Shown here in pieces: positions 15,897-25,516 of a stretch of 64,000 nt of DNA (positions within the stretch are counted from its first letter, which is position 1; every line of letters starts with the position of its first letter). A program made the translations under genes and the position numbers. The notes beneath the pieces were generated by a model. The model did no database searches, had not been told where the DNA came from, and saw only the letters and a program-made list of their open reading frames with translations. Where the stretch lies: NCBI RefSeq assembly GCF_003461955.1, contig NZ_QTYB01000006.1, positions 156,895 to 220,894 of the forward strand. Reading direction: 5' to 3'. Origin of the DNA: Ruminococcus sp. AM36-2AA (lineage in GTDB: Bacteria > Bacillota > Clostridia > Lachnospirales > Lachnospiraceae).

Positions 15897-17363
15897 ATGA
15901 GACAGAAAAAAATATTAAAAATACTGGCAGTGTGTTTCAGCACGGTAATGCTTACTCAGCCGGCATCAGCGGCGGCGCCGCAGCAGACGGCACAGGGCAG
16001 CCTTGGGTCTGTTACGGAGGAGTCCCAGATACTTCCGATTCCCGATGGAAGTGGGAAATACATTTTAAAAAGCAGTGGTTTTTACTGCCTGAATGAAGAC
16101 GGAACCAGAGAAAATGCACCGGCAGTGCATTATTTTGATCATTTTGTGATTGATGGTACGGTATTTGACGGATATTATTATCATGATGAAAACGGTAAAT
16201 TTGCAGCAGGAAATCCGCATATGGTGCAGATCAGAAATCTGACTGCCCCCACAGAGGACGGGAGCGGGGCGGAAGTTTCTTTTGATGGCTGTTATATGGT
16301 GAATAATCTGGGAAAACTCAGTGCTTCGCCGCAGGTGCGGTATATGGACAATCTGGTGGTGGATAAGACTACCTATAATGGTTTGTATTATTTTGATCAG
16401 TATGGAAAGATGGTCACAGATCCCGGAATACATTATCTGGAAATGAATGCGGCAGGACAGATGTTTGATGGCTATTATTATTTTGGCGGAGAAAACGGAG
16501 TCCTGGTGCAGGAAGAAGGTACCACACCGGAAGGCTTTCCTGTTGATGGAACAGGAAAGGTAGAAACAAAGGACCTGGGTATGGAGGGCCTGGAAACCAG
16601 GCTTACGGAACTTTTCGGTTCCTATGACGGTATCTGGAGTGTATATGTAAAAGATCTTACCAATGATAAGGAATTTCAGCTGAACAGCCAGCCCTTATAT
16701 TCGGCCAGCCTGATCAAGGCGTTTGTTATGGCACAGACATATGCCAATATGGATACTGTTCTTCAGAGCGAAGCCGCAAAAATGAAAAAAGATGTTTCTG
16801 ATCCGGCAGTCTCGACAAAAGTTAATGATCTTCTCTGGAATATGATCACAGTCAGTGATAATGAATCTTTTAATGAGCTGGTACGCCTGCAGACGACATC
16901 CGGTGTTTTTAAAGACGGGGCAGAGGCAGTGAATGCTTTCCTTGCGGAAAGTCAGTTTGCGGATACATCGGTACAGCATACCTTGAGTCCTTCCGCATCC
17001 AAAGATGCGGGGCTGGGAGGGAGAAATACCACTTCTGTAAAGGACTGTGGAGAGCTTCTTTCCCGGATTTATAAAGGGGAATGTGTATCAAAGGAAGCTT
17101 CGGAAGCAATGCTGAATCTCCTTCTGAATCAGCAGGTGACAACCAAGATCCCCAGTGGTATTTCCGCCTCTGTGGAAATCGCAAACAAGACCGGGGAGAC
17201 GGATACAGACCAGCACGACATTGCCATTGTATATGGGGAGAAGACAACCTATATTCTCTGCGTAATGTCTGAGAACTGTAAATCCGGGGATGCAGTTTCG
17301 CACATTCGTGATATTTCAGGGATTGTTTACAATTATCTGAATATGCGGCTTGACCAGGATTGA
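15897..17363 (+). CDS. Exported class A beta-lactamase-like serine hydrolase
   Basis: Protein of 488 residues with a signal peptide (MRQKKILKILAVCFSTVML..., cleavage near PASA-AAP). Residues about 60-200 contain four Tyr/Gly-rich segments (FDGYYYHDENGKF, YNGLYYFDQYGKM, FDGYYYFGGENGV), similar to cell-wall-binding repeats. The C-terminal half is a penicillin-recognising domain with Ser271-x-x-Lys274 (SLIK), SDN at 320-322 and KTG at 431-433. It is probably a cell-wall-attached hydrolase; the Glu166 region of true class A beta-lactamases was not identified with certainty, so resistance should not be assumed. Ribosome site is weak (GAAAG). Confidence 0.85.
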   Translation: MRQKKILKILAVCFSTVMLTQPASAAAPQQTAQGSLGSVTEESQILPIPDGSGKYILKSSGFYCLNEDGTRENAPAVHYFDHFVIDGTVFDGYYYHDENGKFAAGNPHMVQIRNLTAPTEDGSGAEVSFDGCYMVNNLGKLSASPQVRYMDNLVVDKTTYNGLYYFDQYGKMVTDPGIHYLEMNAAGQMFDGYYYFGGENGVLVQEEGTTPEGFPVDGTGKVETKDLGMEGLETRLTELFGSYDGIWSVYVKDLTNDKEFQLNSQPLYSASLIKAFVMAQTYANMDTVLQSEAAKMKKDVSDPAVSTKVNDLLWNMITVSDNESFNELVRLQTTSGVFKDGAEAVNAFLAESQFADTSVQHTLSPSASKDAGLGGRNTTSVKDCGELLSRIYKGECVSKEASEAMLNLLLNQQVTTKIPSGISASVEIANKTGETDTDQHDIAIVYGEKTTYILCVMSENCKSGDAVSHIRDISGIVYNYLNMRLDQD

Positions 17364-17456
17364 TTTGTGAGCTAAAATGAAAATCGGCCGAGCGGTATCT
17401 GAATGTTTCATACAAAACAGGAGGATTTCACGAGCTCACGAAAGGAGATTTTTATT

Positions 17457-17828
17457 ATGAAGACAGTACATACAGACAAGGCACCGGCAGCCATCGGACC
17501 GTATTCCCAGGCAATCATCCATGGAGATACTCTTTACACATCCGGTCAGATCCCGGTTGACCCGGCAACCGGAGAAGTTGTGGGAACAACCATCGAGGAG
17601 CAGGCAGACCGCGTAATGAAGAATCTTGGTGCAGTTCTTGAGACAGCAGGTTCCAGCTATGAGAAAGCAGTCAAAACTGTATGCTTTCTTGCAGACATGA
17701 ACGATTTTGCCGCATTTAACGAAGTATACGCAAAATATTTCGTAAACAAACCGGCACGTTCCTGTGTCGCAGTTAAGACACTTCCGAAGAATGTACTCTG
17801 TGAGGTAGAAGTAATCGCGGCAGTATAA
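17457..17828 (+). CDS. ridA: RidA family reactive imine deaminase
   Basis: Protein of 123 residues, the normal RidA length. Motifs AIGPYSQAI, LYTSGQIPVDP, the substrate-carboxylate arginine in PARSCVAVKTLPKN and the terminal CEVEVIAAV. RidA hydrolyses 2-aminoacrylate and related imines formed by PLP enzymes, protecting them from damage. ATG 17457 is preceded by AAAGGAG; an earlier in-frame ATG lacks one. It stands between the serine hydrolase and a terminator, probably as its own unit. Confidence 0.93.
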   Translation: MKTVHTDKAPAAIGPYSQAIIHGDTLYTSGQIPVDPATGEVVGTTIEEQADRVMKNLGAVLETAGSSYEKAVKTVCFLADMNDFAAFNEVYAKYFVNKPARSCVAVKTLPKNVLCEVEVIAAV

Positions 17829-17844
17829 TATAAAACGAGCAGTA

Positions 17845-17888
17845 AATCCCCTGTCAGGAAGAGATGATCTTCCGGCAGGGGATTTTTT
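17845..17888 (+). terminator. Terminator after ridA
   Basis: Stem AATCCCCTG / CAGGGGATT with inner GGAAGA/TCTTCC, followed by T-run. Confidence 0.9.
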
Positions 17889-17895
17889 GCTGTGA

Positions 17896-17924
17896 TTGAT
17901 TTTTAAAAAGAAATCCTGTATAAT
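17896..17924 (+). promoter_or_regulatory. Promoter of egsA-ispF-cysS operon
   Basis: TTGATT (17896-17901), 17-base spacer, TATAAT (17919-17924). No terminator is visible from here to rlmB, so it may drive egsA through sigH. Confidence 0.65.
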
Positions 17925-18005
17925 ACCAAACTGTAATATTGTATCATTCAGCGGATTGAGACGTACGCTGTGAATTATCAAGATAAGTCAGGAGGATATA
18001 AATAC

Positions 18006-19271
18006 ATGCGAGTCGATGCGGACGATTTTGCCCGACCTTGCAGCTGCGGGAGGGAGCACCACATAGACGTTAAGGAAATTGTAATTGAATCAGGAGCTAT
18101 CGGGAAACTGGAAGAAGAAATGTCAGACGGAGATCTGAGAGAATACATTTCCCCGCTTCTGATCTGTGACACAAACAGTTACAAGGCAACAGAGGAACTG
18201 ATGGAAGATATCTACGACCGGTGCCAGGTGCTGATCCTGGATGCCGAAGATCTTGAGGCAGATGAACGGGCCGTGGAAATTGTGGAGAATTATATGGAAG
18301 AGGACATTGATCTTGTTCTTGCGGTAGGCGCAGGTACGATCCATGATCTCAGCCGGTTTGTGGCCCATCAGTACCGGATTCCTTTTGTCTCTGTGCCCAC
18401 CGCAGCCAGTTCAGACGGATTTACTTCTACAGTAGCAGATATGACATGGAACGGTGTGAAAAAGGCAGTAGCAGCATCTGCGCCGCTTTTTGTTTTTGCG
18501 GATACGGATATTTTTGCAAAAGCACCGAAGAGACTTACCGCTGCAGGTGTGTCGGATATTCTGGGAAAATATATTGCTCTGGCAGACTGGAAAATAGCCA
18601 GCATTCTTTCGAAAGAATATTACTGTGCAGAGGTGGTAAATCTGGAAACAAAAGCTGTCAGGACTGTGAAGGATAATCTGAAGGAGATTGCGGCTGGCGA
18701 AGAAGAAGCATGTGAGAAACTGATGTATGCCCTGGTGCTGTCAGGGCTTGCCATGCAGATGACCGGAAATTCCAGACCTGCATCCGGAGCAGAACATCAT
18801 CTGGTACATCTCTGGGATATGGAAGTTGTGAACGGGCATCTGGATGCGCTGCACGGTGAAAAAGTTTCTGCAGGAACCATGCTGGTACTTCTGGAGTACA
18901 AGAAAATTGCGGATGCCATCCGAAAAGGAAACTGCAAAGTGCATACCTGTACAGAGGAAGACCGGGAACTTCTCCAGAGTACTTTTGGAAAAAAAGGAAT
19001 TCTTGGAGCAATCGAAAAAGAAAATACGCCGGAACTTCTGGATGATGTGAGCACGAAAGAACTTTCCGATACGCTTCCCGGAATTCTTAAGATCATTGAT
19101 GCACTTCCGGCGGTTACAGATATGCAGGAAATGATGAATACAGCTGGTTGTGTAAGCAGAGTCCGGGATATCGGACTGCCGGGAGAGGTGATCGAAGAGA
19201 GTCTTCGCCTTGCACCGTATACAAGAAGAAGGCTGAGTCTTTTAAGGCTTCGGAAGATGCTCACATACTGA
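18006..19271 (+). CDS. egsA: sn-Glycerol-1-phosphate dehydrogenase (AraM/EgsA type)
   Basis: Metal-dependent dehydrogenase of 421 residues. NAD(P)-binding LAVGAGTIHDLSRF and SVPTAASSDGFTS; metal ligands expected at Asp in VSDILGKYIALADW and His in ASGAEHHLVHLWDM and ALHGEKVSAG. The family reduces dihydroxyacetone phosphate to sn-glycerol 1-phosphate, best known in archaeal lipids; bacterial AraM makes it for heptaprenylglyceryl phosphate. A cysteine/histidine-rich N-terminus (CSCGREHH) is a common start of this group. ATG 18006 follows AGGAGGATATAA. Confidence 0.88.
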   Translation: MRVDADDFARPCSCGREHHIDVKEIVIESGAIGKLEEEMSDGDLREYISPLLICDTNSYKATEELMEDIYDRCQVLILDAEDLEADERAVEIVENYMEEDIDLVLAVGAGTIHDLSRFVAHQYRIPFVSVPTAASSDGFTSTVADMTWNGVKKAVAASAPLFVFADTDIFAKAPKRLTAAGVSDILGKYIALADWKIASILSKEYYCAEVVNLETKAVRTVKDNLKEIAAGEEEACEKLMYALVLSGLAMQMTGNSRPASGAEHHLVHLWDMEVVNGHLDALHGEKVSAGTMLVLLEYKKIADAIRKGNCKVHTCTEEDRELLQSTFGKKGILGAIEKENTPELLDDVSTKELSDTLPGILKIIDALPAVTDMQEMMNTAGCVSRVRDIGLPGEVIEESLRLAPYTRRRLSLLRLRKMLTY

Positions 19272-19326
19272 TCAGAAAAAGATCACAATAAGTTCTGTTG
19301 ACTTGGCATAAATTTCAGGAAAGGCA

Positions 19327-19833
19327 GTGAGGAATGGTTTGATAAGAGTAGGAATGGGATATGATGTACATAAACTGACAGAAGGCAGAGATCTGATCCT
19401 TGGAGGAGTAAACATTCCCTGGGAAAAAGGCCTTCTTGGTCATTCCGATGCGGATGTGCTGATCCATGCGATCATGGATGCACTTCTGGGAGCTGCGGCT
19501 CTTGGAGACATCGGAAAACATTTTCCGGACACAGACCCTGCATATAAGGGAATTTCCAGTGTAAAACTTCTGGTACATGTTGCCGGACTTCTGAAAGAAA
19601 ACGGCTATGCGGTGGGGAATATTGATGCTACGATCATTGCCCAGAAACCAAAGATGGCACCACATATTCCAGAGATGAGAGAAAACATTGCGAAAGCACT
19701 TGGAATTGAAATATCACAGCTGAATATCAAGGCAACTACAGAAGAGGGCCTTGGTTTTACAGGACAGGGAGAGGGAATTTCTTCTCAGGCGATCTGCTCC
19801 CTGTATAGAATCGGGAAATTGGAGGAAGAGTAA
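19327..19833 (+). CDS. ispF: 2-C-methyl-D-erythritol 2,4-cyclodiphosphate synthase
   Basis: MEP-pathway isoprenoid enzyme of about 168 residues. Motifs: GMGYDVHKL (metal-binding Asp and His), [35 protein letters not shown], and C-terminal [19 protein letters not shown]. Start is uncertain: GTG 19327 has GGAAAGG very close, whereas TTG 19339 has TGAGG at proper distance and gives [11 protein letters not shown], the usual N-terminus. It precedes cysS with a 1-base gap, as ispF and cysS often sit near each other in Bacillota. Confidence 0.93.
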   Translation: MRNGLIRVGMGYDVHKLTEGRDLILGGVNIPWEKGLLGHSDADVLIHAIMDALLGAAALGDIGKHFPDTDPAYKGISSVKLLVHVAGLLKENGYAVGNIDATIIAQKPKMAPHIPEMRENIAKALGIEISQLNIKATTEEGLGFTGQGEGISSQAICSLYRIGKLEEE

Positions 19834-19834
19834 C

Positions 19835-21244
19835 ATGAAGATTTTTAACACACTCACAAGAAGAAAAGAGGAGTTCGTACCTCTGGAAGAGGGCAAGGTA
19901 AAAATGTATGTCTGCGGACCTACGGTTTACAATCTGATCCATATCGGAAATGCCCGCCCCATGATCATTTTTGATACGGTACGAAGATACATGGAATATA
20001 AAGGATACGAGGTTAACTATGTATCCAACTTCACAGATGTGGATGACAAAATTATCAAAAAAGCCATTGAAGAGGGTGTTTCCGCAGAGGAAATTTCCAC
20101 CCGCTATATCAAAGAGTGCAAGAAAGATATGGCAGACATGAATGTAAAACCTGCCACAACCGCACCTCAGGCAACACAGGAGATCCAGGGCATGATCGAC
20201 ATGATCCAGACCCTTATTGACAAGGGATACGCGTATCCGGCAGCCGACGGAACCGTATATTTCCGTGTAAAGAAATTCAAAGAGTACGGCAAGCTTTCTC
20301 ATAAGAATCTGGATGATCTCCAGTCCGGTTTCCGTTCTCTGAAGGTATCCGGTGAGGACCAGAAAGAAGATCCGCTGGACTTCGTACTCTGGAAACCGAA
20401 AAAAGAGGGCGAGCCGTCCTGGCCGTCACCGTGGTGTGACGGACGTCCTGGCTGGCATATCGAGTGCTCTGTCATGTCCAAAAAATATCTTGGAGAAGAG
20501 ATTGATATCCATGCAGGCGGAGAGGATCTGATCTTCCCGCATCACGAGAATGAGATCGCACAGAGCGAGTGCTGCAATGGTAAGATTTTTGCAAGATACT
20601 GGATGCATAACGGTTTCCTCAACATCGACAACCGCAAGATGTCCAAATCTCTTGGAAACTTCCGTACTGTACGTCAGATCGGTGAGCAGTATGATCTTCA
20701 GGTCCTTCGTTTCTTTATGCTGAACGCGCATTACAGAAGCCCGCTGAATTTCAGTGCGGATCTGATGGAAGCAGCCAAGAATTCTCTGGAGCGTATCCTG
20801 GAAGCAGCAGGCAAGCTCAGCGACCGTAAGGACAATGCGGCAGTGGAGAATATCACAGAGGAAGAACTTGCACTTCTCAAAGAGGCAGAAGGCTTTGTTA
20901 CCAAATTTGAAGCTGCCATGGATGATGATTTCAACACTGCAGATGCACTTGCTGCCATCTTTGAGCTTGTTAAATTTGCCAACACGAATGTAAACGAAAA
21001 CAGCTCAAAAGAATTTGCGGCAGGTCTTTATGAGGAACTTTTCAAACTCAGTGATGTGCTGGGACTGAAGATCGAGAAGAAAGAGGAAATCCTTGATAAA
21101 GAGATCGAGGATCTGATCCAGGAGCGTCAGGCTGCAAGAAAGGCTAAAGATTTCAAGAGAGCAGATGAGATCCGTGACGAGCTTCTGAAAAAAGGTATCA
21201 TTTTGAAAGATACAAGAGAAGGTGTGAAATGGCAGAGAGCTTAA
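19835..21244 (+). CDS. cysS: Cysteinyl-tRNA synthetase
   Basis: Class I synthetase of 469 residues. Zinc-binding Cys27 in MYVCGPTVYN, HIGH-type motif HIGNARP, ECSVMS and FPHHENEIAQSE with the other zinc ligands, and KMSKSLGN. The C-terminal part has the DALR helical domain and a basic KARKAKDFKRADEIRDELL stretch. ATG 19835 follows GGAGGAAG and comes one base after ispF. It overlaps mrnC by 16 bases. No T-box leader was seen upstream of ispF. Confidence 0.96.
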   Translation: MKIFNTLTRRKEEFVPLEEGKVKMYVCGPTVYNLIHIGNARPMIIFDTVRRYMEYKGYEVNYVSNFTDVDDKIIKKAIEEGVSAEEISTRYIKECKKDMADMNVKPATTAPQATQEIQGMIDMIQTLIDKGYAYPAADGTVYFRVKKFKEYGKLSHKNLDDLQSGFRSLKVSGEDQKEDPLDFVLWKPKKEGEPSWPSPWCDGRPGWHIECSVMSKKYLGEEIDIHAGGEDLIFPHHENEIAQSECCNGKIFARYWMHNGFLNIDNRKMSKSLGNFRTVRQIGEQYDLQVLRFFMLNAHYRSPLNFSADLMEAAKNSLERILEAAGKLSDRKDNAAVENITEEELALLKEAEGFVTKFEAAMDDDFNTADALAAIFELVKFANTNVNENSSKEFAAGLYEELFKLSDVLGLKIEKKEEILDKEIEDLIQERQAARKAKDFKRADEIRDELLKKGIILKDTREGVKWQRA

Positions 21245-21654
21245 GGGAGCTTAAAGAGCTGTTTGATCTGAAAGACGCAGATCTTCGGACCTATTCACCT
21301 CTGACACTGGCCTATATCGGGGATGGTGTTTATGAACTGGTGATCCGTACCATCCTTGTGAAAAAGGCAAACTGCCCGGTAAACCGTCTCCACAAAAAGG
21401 CCAGTAGCCTTGTAAAAGCGTCTGCGCAGTCTGGCATGATGGAAATTCTTGAACCGCTTCTGACAGAAGAGGAAAAAAGTGTATACCGGAGAGGAAGAAA
21501 TGCCCATTCCGCTACCATGGCCAAACATGCGACTATGGCGGATTACCGGCGTGCTACAGGCTTTGAGGCACTGATGGGATATCTTTATCTGAAAGAGGAT
21601 TTTTCAAGGATACTGGAACTGGTCCACGCAGGACTTGAGAAGGAGGAAATTTAA
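21229..21654 (+). CDS. mrnC: Mini-ribonuclease III
   Basis: Small RNase III-like protein of 141 residues without a double-stranded RNA-binding domain. Signature LTLAYIGDGVYELVIR holds the catalytic acidic residue; NRLHKKASSLVKA and RRGRNAHSATMAKHATMADYRRATGFEALMGYLYL are family motifs, with the second acidic site in FEALMGYLYL. Mini-III matures 23S rRNA in Bacillus. It overlaps the end of cysS and the synteny cysS-mrnC-rlmB is the one known from Bacillus. Confidence 0.95.
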   Translation: MAESLRELKELFDLKDADLRTYSPLTLAYIGDGVYELVIRTILVKKANCPVNRLHKKASSLVKASAQSGMMEILEPLLTEEEKSVYRRGRNAHSATMAKHATMADYRRATGFEALMGYLYLKEDFSRILELVHAGLEKEEI

Positions 21655-21655
21655 A

Positions 21656-22390
21656 TTGACTGAAATGATAGAAGGAAGAAATGCAGTACTTGAGGCATTT
21701 CGTTCCGGCAAATGTGTTGATAAATTGTTTATTCTGGATGGCTGTCAGGACGGACCGGTTCGTACTATCGCAAGAGAAGCCAGAAAACATGATACCATCG
21801 TGAAATTTGTTCCGAAGGAACGTCTGGATTCCATGAGCGAGACCGGTGCCCACCAGGGTGTGATCGCGCAGGTTGCGGCTTACGACTATTCCACAGTGGA
21901 AGATATTCTGAAAAAAGCAGAAGAAAAAGGAGAGCCTCCTTTTATTATTCTTCTTGACAATATTGAAGATCCTCATAATCTGGGAGCGATCATCCGTACT
22001 GCCAATCTTGCCGGTGCCCATGGTGTGATTATTCCGAAACACAGAGCTGTAGGTCTGACAGCTACTGTCGCAAAGACTTCTGCCGGTGCCCTGAACTATA
22101 CGCCGGTTGCCAAGGTTGCCAACCTTGGACAGACGATTGATGAGCTGAAAGAAAAAGGAATCTGGTTTGTGTGTGCGGATATGGACGGAGAAGTGATGTA
22201 CCGCCAGAACCTGACAGGTCCCATTGGCCTTGTGATCGGAAACGAGGGAAATGGTGTCAGCCGTCTTGTAAAGGAAAAATGTGATTTTACTACCGCGATC
22301 CCGATGAATGGAGACATTGATTCCCTCAACGCTTCTGTAGCGGCAGGAGTGCTTGCATTTGAGATCGTGAGACAGAGAATGGCAAAATAA
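21656..22390 (+). CDS. rlmB: 23S rRNA 2'-O-ribose methyltransferase (SpoU/RlmB)
   Basis: SPOUT methyltransferase of about 244 residues. N-terminal substrate-binding domain MTEMIEGRNAVLEAF; knot motifs ILLDNIEDPHNLGAIIRTANLAGAHGVI, LVIGNEGNGVS and IPMNGDIDSLNASVAAGVL. TTG 21656 is chosen as the start because AAGGAGG lies nine bases before it; a longer version would begin inside mrnC. It probably methylates a guanosine in 23S rRNA. The next gene is sigH, 30 bases on; the yacP gene that often lies between them is absent. Confidence 0.93.
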   Translation: MTEMIEGRNAVLEAFRSGKCVDKLFILDGCQDGPVRTIAREARKHDTIVKFVPKERLDSMSETGAHQGVIAQVAAYDYSTVEDILKKAEEKGEPPFIILLDNIEDPHNLGAIIRTANLAGAHGVIIPKHRAVGLTATVAKTSAGALNYTPVAKVANLGQTIDELKEKGIWFVCADMDGEVMYRQNLTGPIGLVIGNEGNGVSRLVKEKCDFTTAIPMNGDIDSLNASVAAGVLAFEIVRQRMAK

Positions 22391-22420
22391 CAGATACAGC
22401 TTAAGCTGTTCGGAGAAAAA

Positions 22421-23014
22421 ATGTGCCGATATAATGAGACAGAGGACGAAGTTCTTATTCAGAGGCTTCGTGCCGGAGAATCCATGATTGCAGATTATCT
22501 GATGGAAAAGTACAAAGGTCTGGTCAGAAAAAAGGCAAGGGCCATGTTTCTTATTGGCGGGGATACCGACGATCTGATCCAGGAGGGTATGATCGGGCTG
22601 TTTAAAGCAGTCCGGGACTACCAGCCTGACAGGGAAACATCCTTTCAGTCCTTTGCGAATATGTGTATTGACAGACAGATCTACAGCGCGATCAAAAGTT
22701 CAAACCGTCAGAAACATCAGCCGCTGAATACGTATATATCCTTAAGTGACAGGGAAATGGAAGAAAATCTCAGAGATTCCTGTACGGAACATGATAATCC
22801 GGAAGCAATCCTGATTGACCGGGAAAATGTAACAGCGCTGAAAAAAGAAATGAAAAAGAGCTTAAGTTCTCTGGAAAATCAGGTGTTTCAGCTGTATATT
22901 GCGGGAAATGGCTATGTGGAGATCGCGGAAATTCTGGGTAAAACGCCGAAGGCTGTTGATAATGCCCTGCGAAGAATCCGCAAAAAAATGAAACGTTGTT
23001 TTGGAGAAAGTTAA
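22421..23014 (+). CDS. sigH: RNA polymerase sigma-H factor
   Basis: Sigma-70 family protein of 197 residues. Region 2 with LVRKKARAMFLIGGDTDDLIQEGMIGLFKAVRDY, region 2.4 FASFANMCIDRQIYSAIK-like (FQSFANMCIDRQI), and region 4 with GYVEIAEILGKTPKAVDNALRRIRKK as DNA-binding helix-turn-helix. Sigma-H controls transition-state and early sporulation genes, including spo0A. The location after rlmB matches the Bacillus arrangement. It fits a spore former, as does the Spo0A-type domain at 35090. Confidence 0.93.
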   Translation: MCRYNETEDEVLIQRLRAGESMIADYLMEKYKGLVRKKARAMFLIGGDTDDLIQEGMIGLFKAVRDYQPDRETSFQSFANMCIDRQIYSAIKSSNRQKHQPLNTYISLSDREMEENLRDSCTEHDNPEAILIDRENVTALKKEMKKSLSSLENQVFQLYIAGNGYVEIAEILGKTPKAVDNALRRIRKKMKRCFGES

Positions 23015-23088
23015 TTCCCCTCTTTTCTTTTGGATATAAAAGTATTAAAATGATGTTAAAAACAGCGGAACAAGAAAGGAGACCAATT

Positions 23089-23466
23089 ATGGCAAAGATT
23101 AATAAATACTGGGGACTGGTTGCAGTAGGAGCTCTTACTGCGGCAGCAGCAGGAGCTATTGCAGCGATCATATCCAGAAAATCTGTATGTGAAGACGATT
23201 TTGAAGATGACTTTGACGATCTCGATGATCTTGAAGAGGATGAGAAGAAAGAAGAAAAAGAAGAGAAAGAAGTTTTCCAGGACTGGGACAAAACCGCATC
23301 TGAGACTGTAGAAGTTTCCAAAGAGACAGAAGAAGAGGATACAAAAGAAGCACCGGCTGAAGAAGAGACGGAAGCTGAAACAGAGACAGAGAAAGCTGCA
23401 GCTGATGAGGCGGAAGAAAAAACAGAAGAGGCAGAAGCTTCTGAGGATGCAAAATCAGAAGAGTAA
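23089..23466 (+). CDS. Single-pass membrane protein with long acidic tail
   Basis: Protein of 125 residues. MAKINKYWGLVAVGALTAAAAGAIAAIIS forms one N-terminal membrane helix (about 8-29); the rest is low complexity, dominated by Glu, Asp, Ala, Lys and Thr (EEDTKEAPAEEETEAETE), and likely disordered. ATG 23089 follows AAAGGAG. It has its own terminator. Function unknown; similar anchors with acidic tails occur as small hypothetical proteins in this family of bacteria. The internal repetitiveness is at the codon level (GAAGAG-rich). Confidence 0.85.
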   Translation: MAKINKYWGLVAVGALTAAAAGAIAAIISRKSVCEDDFEDDFDDLDDLEEDEKKEEKEEKEVFQDWDKTASETVEVSKETEEEDTKEAPAEEETEAETETEKAAADEAEEKTEEAEASEDAKSEE

Positions 23467-23472
23467 AAAGAG

Positions 23473-23516
23473 AATCCTGTGCGCTGTGTTCGGGGACTGC
23501 AGTACACAGGATTTTT
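23473..23516 (+). terminator. Terminator after the acidic membrane protein
   Basis: Stem AATCCTGTG / CACAGGATT with a GC-rich loop, then TTTTT. Confidence 0.85.
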
Positions 23517-23565
23517 ATGCGATAGTCATGAAAATACAAATTTTTAAAAAAATAAAAATAAAGTA

Positions 23566-23594
23566 TTGACAATATGAAAGTCATCTGATAATAT
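23566..23594 (+). promoter_or_regulatory. Promoter of tRNA-Thr
   Basis: TTGACA (23566-23571), 17-base spacer and TAATAT (23589-23594) with an extended TG two bases before it; 36 bases upstream of the tRNA. Confidence 0.75.
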
Positions 23595-23629
23595 AAACAA
23601 CTGTGAGCGGCACAAACGTCGCGAAACAA

Positions 23630-23702
23630 GCTGCTGTGGCTCAGTCGGTAGAGCGTCGCCTTGGTAAGGCGGAGGTCACGGGTTCGATTCCCGTCAGCAG
23701 CT
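23630..23702 (+). tRNA. tRNA-Thr (anticodon GGT)
   Basis: 73 bases. Acceptor stem GCTGCTG/CAGCAGC with discriminator T; D arm with GGCTCAGTCGGTAGAGC; anticodon stem TCGCC/GGCGG around loop TTGGTAA, so the anticodon is GGT (codons ACC/ACU); T arm CACGGGTTCGATTCCCGTC. The CCA end is not encoded; a T-run follows directly and may terminate it. Confidence 0.97.
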
Positions 23703-23816
23703 TTTTTTGTGTCCAAAAACAGACAATTTTTTGTTTAAATACAGGTTTTGCGGGTTTCAAAAACTCCAAATATATGATAAGATAAAACATCAGGACGATA
23801 TCTAGGAGGGAGAATC

Positions 23817-25484
23817 ATGGACAACGAGACAGTTTCCAAAAACTTTATTGAGAATATTATAGACAAAGATCTTGAAGAAGGCGTTTATGACACTGTGCAT
23901 ACACGTTTTCCACCGGAACCGAATGGTTATCTTCATATCGGACATGCTAAGTCCATTCTTTTAAACTATGGGCTTGCAAAGAAATACAACGGAAAATTTA
24001 ACCTTCGTTTCGATGATACAAACCCGACAAAGGAGAAATCCGAATTTGTAGAATCCATCAAGGCTGATGTAAAATGGCTTGGCGCAGACTGGGAAGACAG
24101 ACTTTTCTTTGCTTCTGATTATTTTGACCAGATGTATGAGGCCGCTGTGAAGCTGATCAAAAAAGGCAAGGCATTTGTCTGCGACCTGACTGCAGACCAG
24201 ATCCGTGAGTACAGAGGAACTCTTACAGAACCAGGTAAAGAGAGCCCATACAGAAACCGTACTGTAGAAGAGAACCTGCAGCTTTTTGAGGAGATGCGTG
24301 AGGGCAAATACGGAGACGGAGAAAAAGTTCTCCGTGCAAAGATCGATATGGCATCTCCGAATATGAACATGCGTGACCCGGTTATCTACCGTGTAGCACG
24401 TATGACACATCACAACACTGGAGACAAGTGGTGCATCTATCCGATGTATGACTTTGCTCATCCTATCGAGGATGCGATCGAAGGCGTGACTCATTCCATC
24501 TGTACTCTGGAATTTGAGGATCACAGACCGCTCTATGACTGGGTTGTAAAAGAACTGGAGTATCCGCATCCACCGAAACAGATCGAGTTTGCCAAACTGT
24601 ACCTTACCAATGTTGTCACCGGTAAACGTTACATCAAGAAACTTGTTGAAGACGGAATCGTAGATGGCTGGGATGATCCGAGACTGGTATCAATCGCCGC
24701 ACTTCGCCGCCGCGGATTTACACCGGAATCCATCCGTAAATTCGTAGAGCTCTGTGGCGTTTCCAAGGCCAACAGTTCTGTGGATTACGCAATGCTTGAG
24801 TACTGCATCCGCGAGGATCTGAAACTGAAACGTCCACGTATGATGGCGATCCTTGATCCGATCAAGCTTGTGATCGACAATTATCCGGAAGGACAGGTTG
24901 AGTACCTGGAAGCTCCGAACAACATGGAGAACGAGGAACTTGGAACTAGAAAGATCCCGTTCAGCGGAGAACTTTATATCGAACGTGATGATTTCATGGC
25001 AGAGCCTCCGAAGAAATACAAACGTCTTTATATCGGAAATGAAGTCCGTCTTATGAATGCATATTTTGTAACCTGCACAGGATATGAAGCAGATGATGAC
25101 GGAACGATCCGTGTGGTTCACTGTACTTATGATCCGGAAACCAAAGGTGGAAATGCACCGGACGGACGTAAGGTAAAAGGAACCATCCACTGGGTGGAGG
25201 CATCCAATGCAGGTAAAGTTGAGGTAAGACTTTACGAGAACATCGTAGATGAAGAGAAGGGTGTTTACAATAAAGAAGACGGATCTCTCAATGTAAATCC
25301 AAACTCTCTCACCGTGACGAGCGCTTATGTTGAGCCGGAGCTTCTGAAAGCAAAAGGCTACGACAGTTATCAGTTTGTCCGCAACGGATTCTTCTGTGCA
25401 GACATCCATGACTCCAAAGAGGGCGCACCGGTATTTAACCGTATTGTGTCTCTTAAGAGTTCTTTTAAACTGCCGAAGGCATAA
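23817..25484 (+). CDS. glnS: Glutaminyl-tRNA synthetase
   Basis: Class I synthetase of 555 residues, the usual single-domain length. Motifs [18 protein letters not shown] (HIGH), LRFDDTNP, the Gln/Glu-specific [11 protein letters not shown] in place of KMSKS, and [24 protein letters not shown]. The C-terminal half forms the beta-barrel anticodon-binding domains. Direct GlnRS is present in only part of Clostridia; others use GatCAB. The pairing RRRGFTPE strongly favours GlnRS over GluRS. Ribosome site AGGAGGGAG. Leader carries no T-box pattern that I can see. Confidence 0.95.
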   Translation: MDNETVSKNFIENIIDKDLEEGVYDTVHTRFPPEPNGYLHIGHAKSILLNYGLAKKYNGKFNLRFDDTNPTKEKSEFVESIKADVKWLGADWEDRLFFASDYFDQMYEAAVKLIKKGKAFVCDLTADQIREYRGTLTEPGKESPYRNRTVEENLQLFEEMREGKYGDGEKVLRAKIDMASPNMNMRDPVIYRVARMTHHNTGDKWCIYPMYDFAHPIEDAIEGVTHSICTLEFEDHRPLYDWVVKELEYPHPPKQIEFAKLYLTNVVTGKRYIKKLVEDGIVDGWDDPRLVSIAALRRRGFTPESIRKFVELCGVSKANSSVDYAMLEYCIREDLKLKRPRMMAILDPIKLVIDNYPEGQVEYLEAPNNMENEELGTRKIPFSGELYIERDDFMAEPPKKYKRLYIGNEVRLMNAYFVTCTGYEADDDGTIRVVHCTYDPETKGGNAPDGRKVKGTIHWVEASNAGKVEVRLYENIVDEEKGVYNKEDGSLNVNPNSLTVTSAYVEPELLKAKGYDSYQFVRNGFFCADIHDSKEGAPVFNRIVSLKSSFKLPKA

Positions 25485-25516
25485 GATCAAAACAGCAAAT
25501 TATATATAAAAGACAG

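Noticed and set aside
15897..17363. Antibiotic resistance beta-lactamase
   Set aside because: The SxxK, SDN and KTG motifs are there, but the protein has wall-binding-like repeats and the deacylation residue is not evident; called only as a related serine hydrolase.
23603..23785. Open frame of 60 codons over the tRNA-Thr gene
   Set aside because: It is the translation of the tRNA itself, a common false protein; it has no ribosome site.
23703..23816. T-box leader before glnS
   Set aside because: No T-box core, specifier hairpin or terminator seen in the 114 bases.
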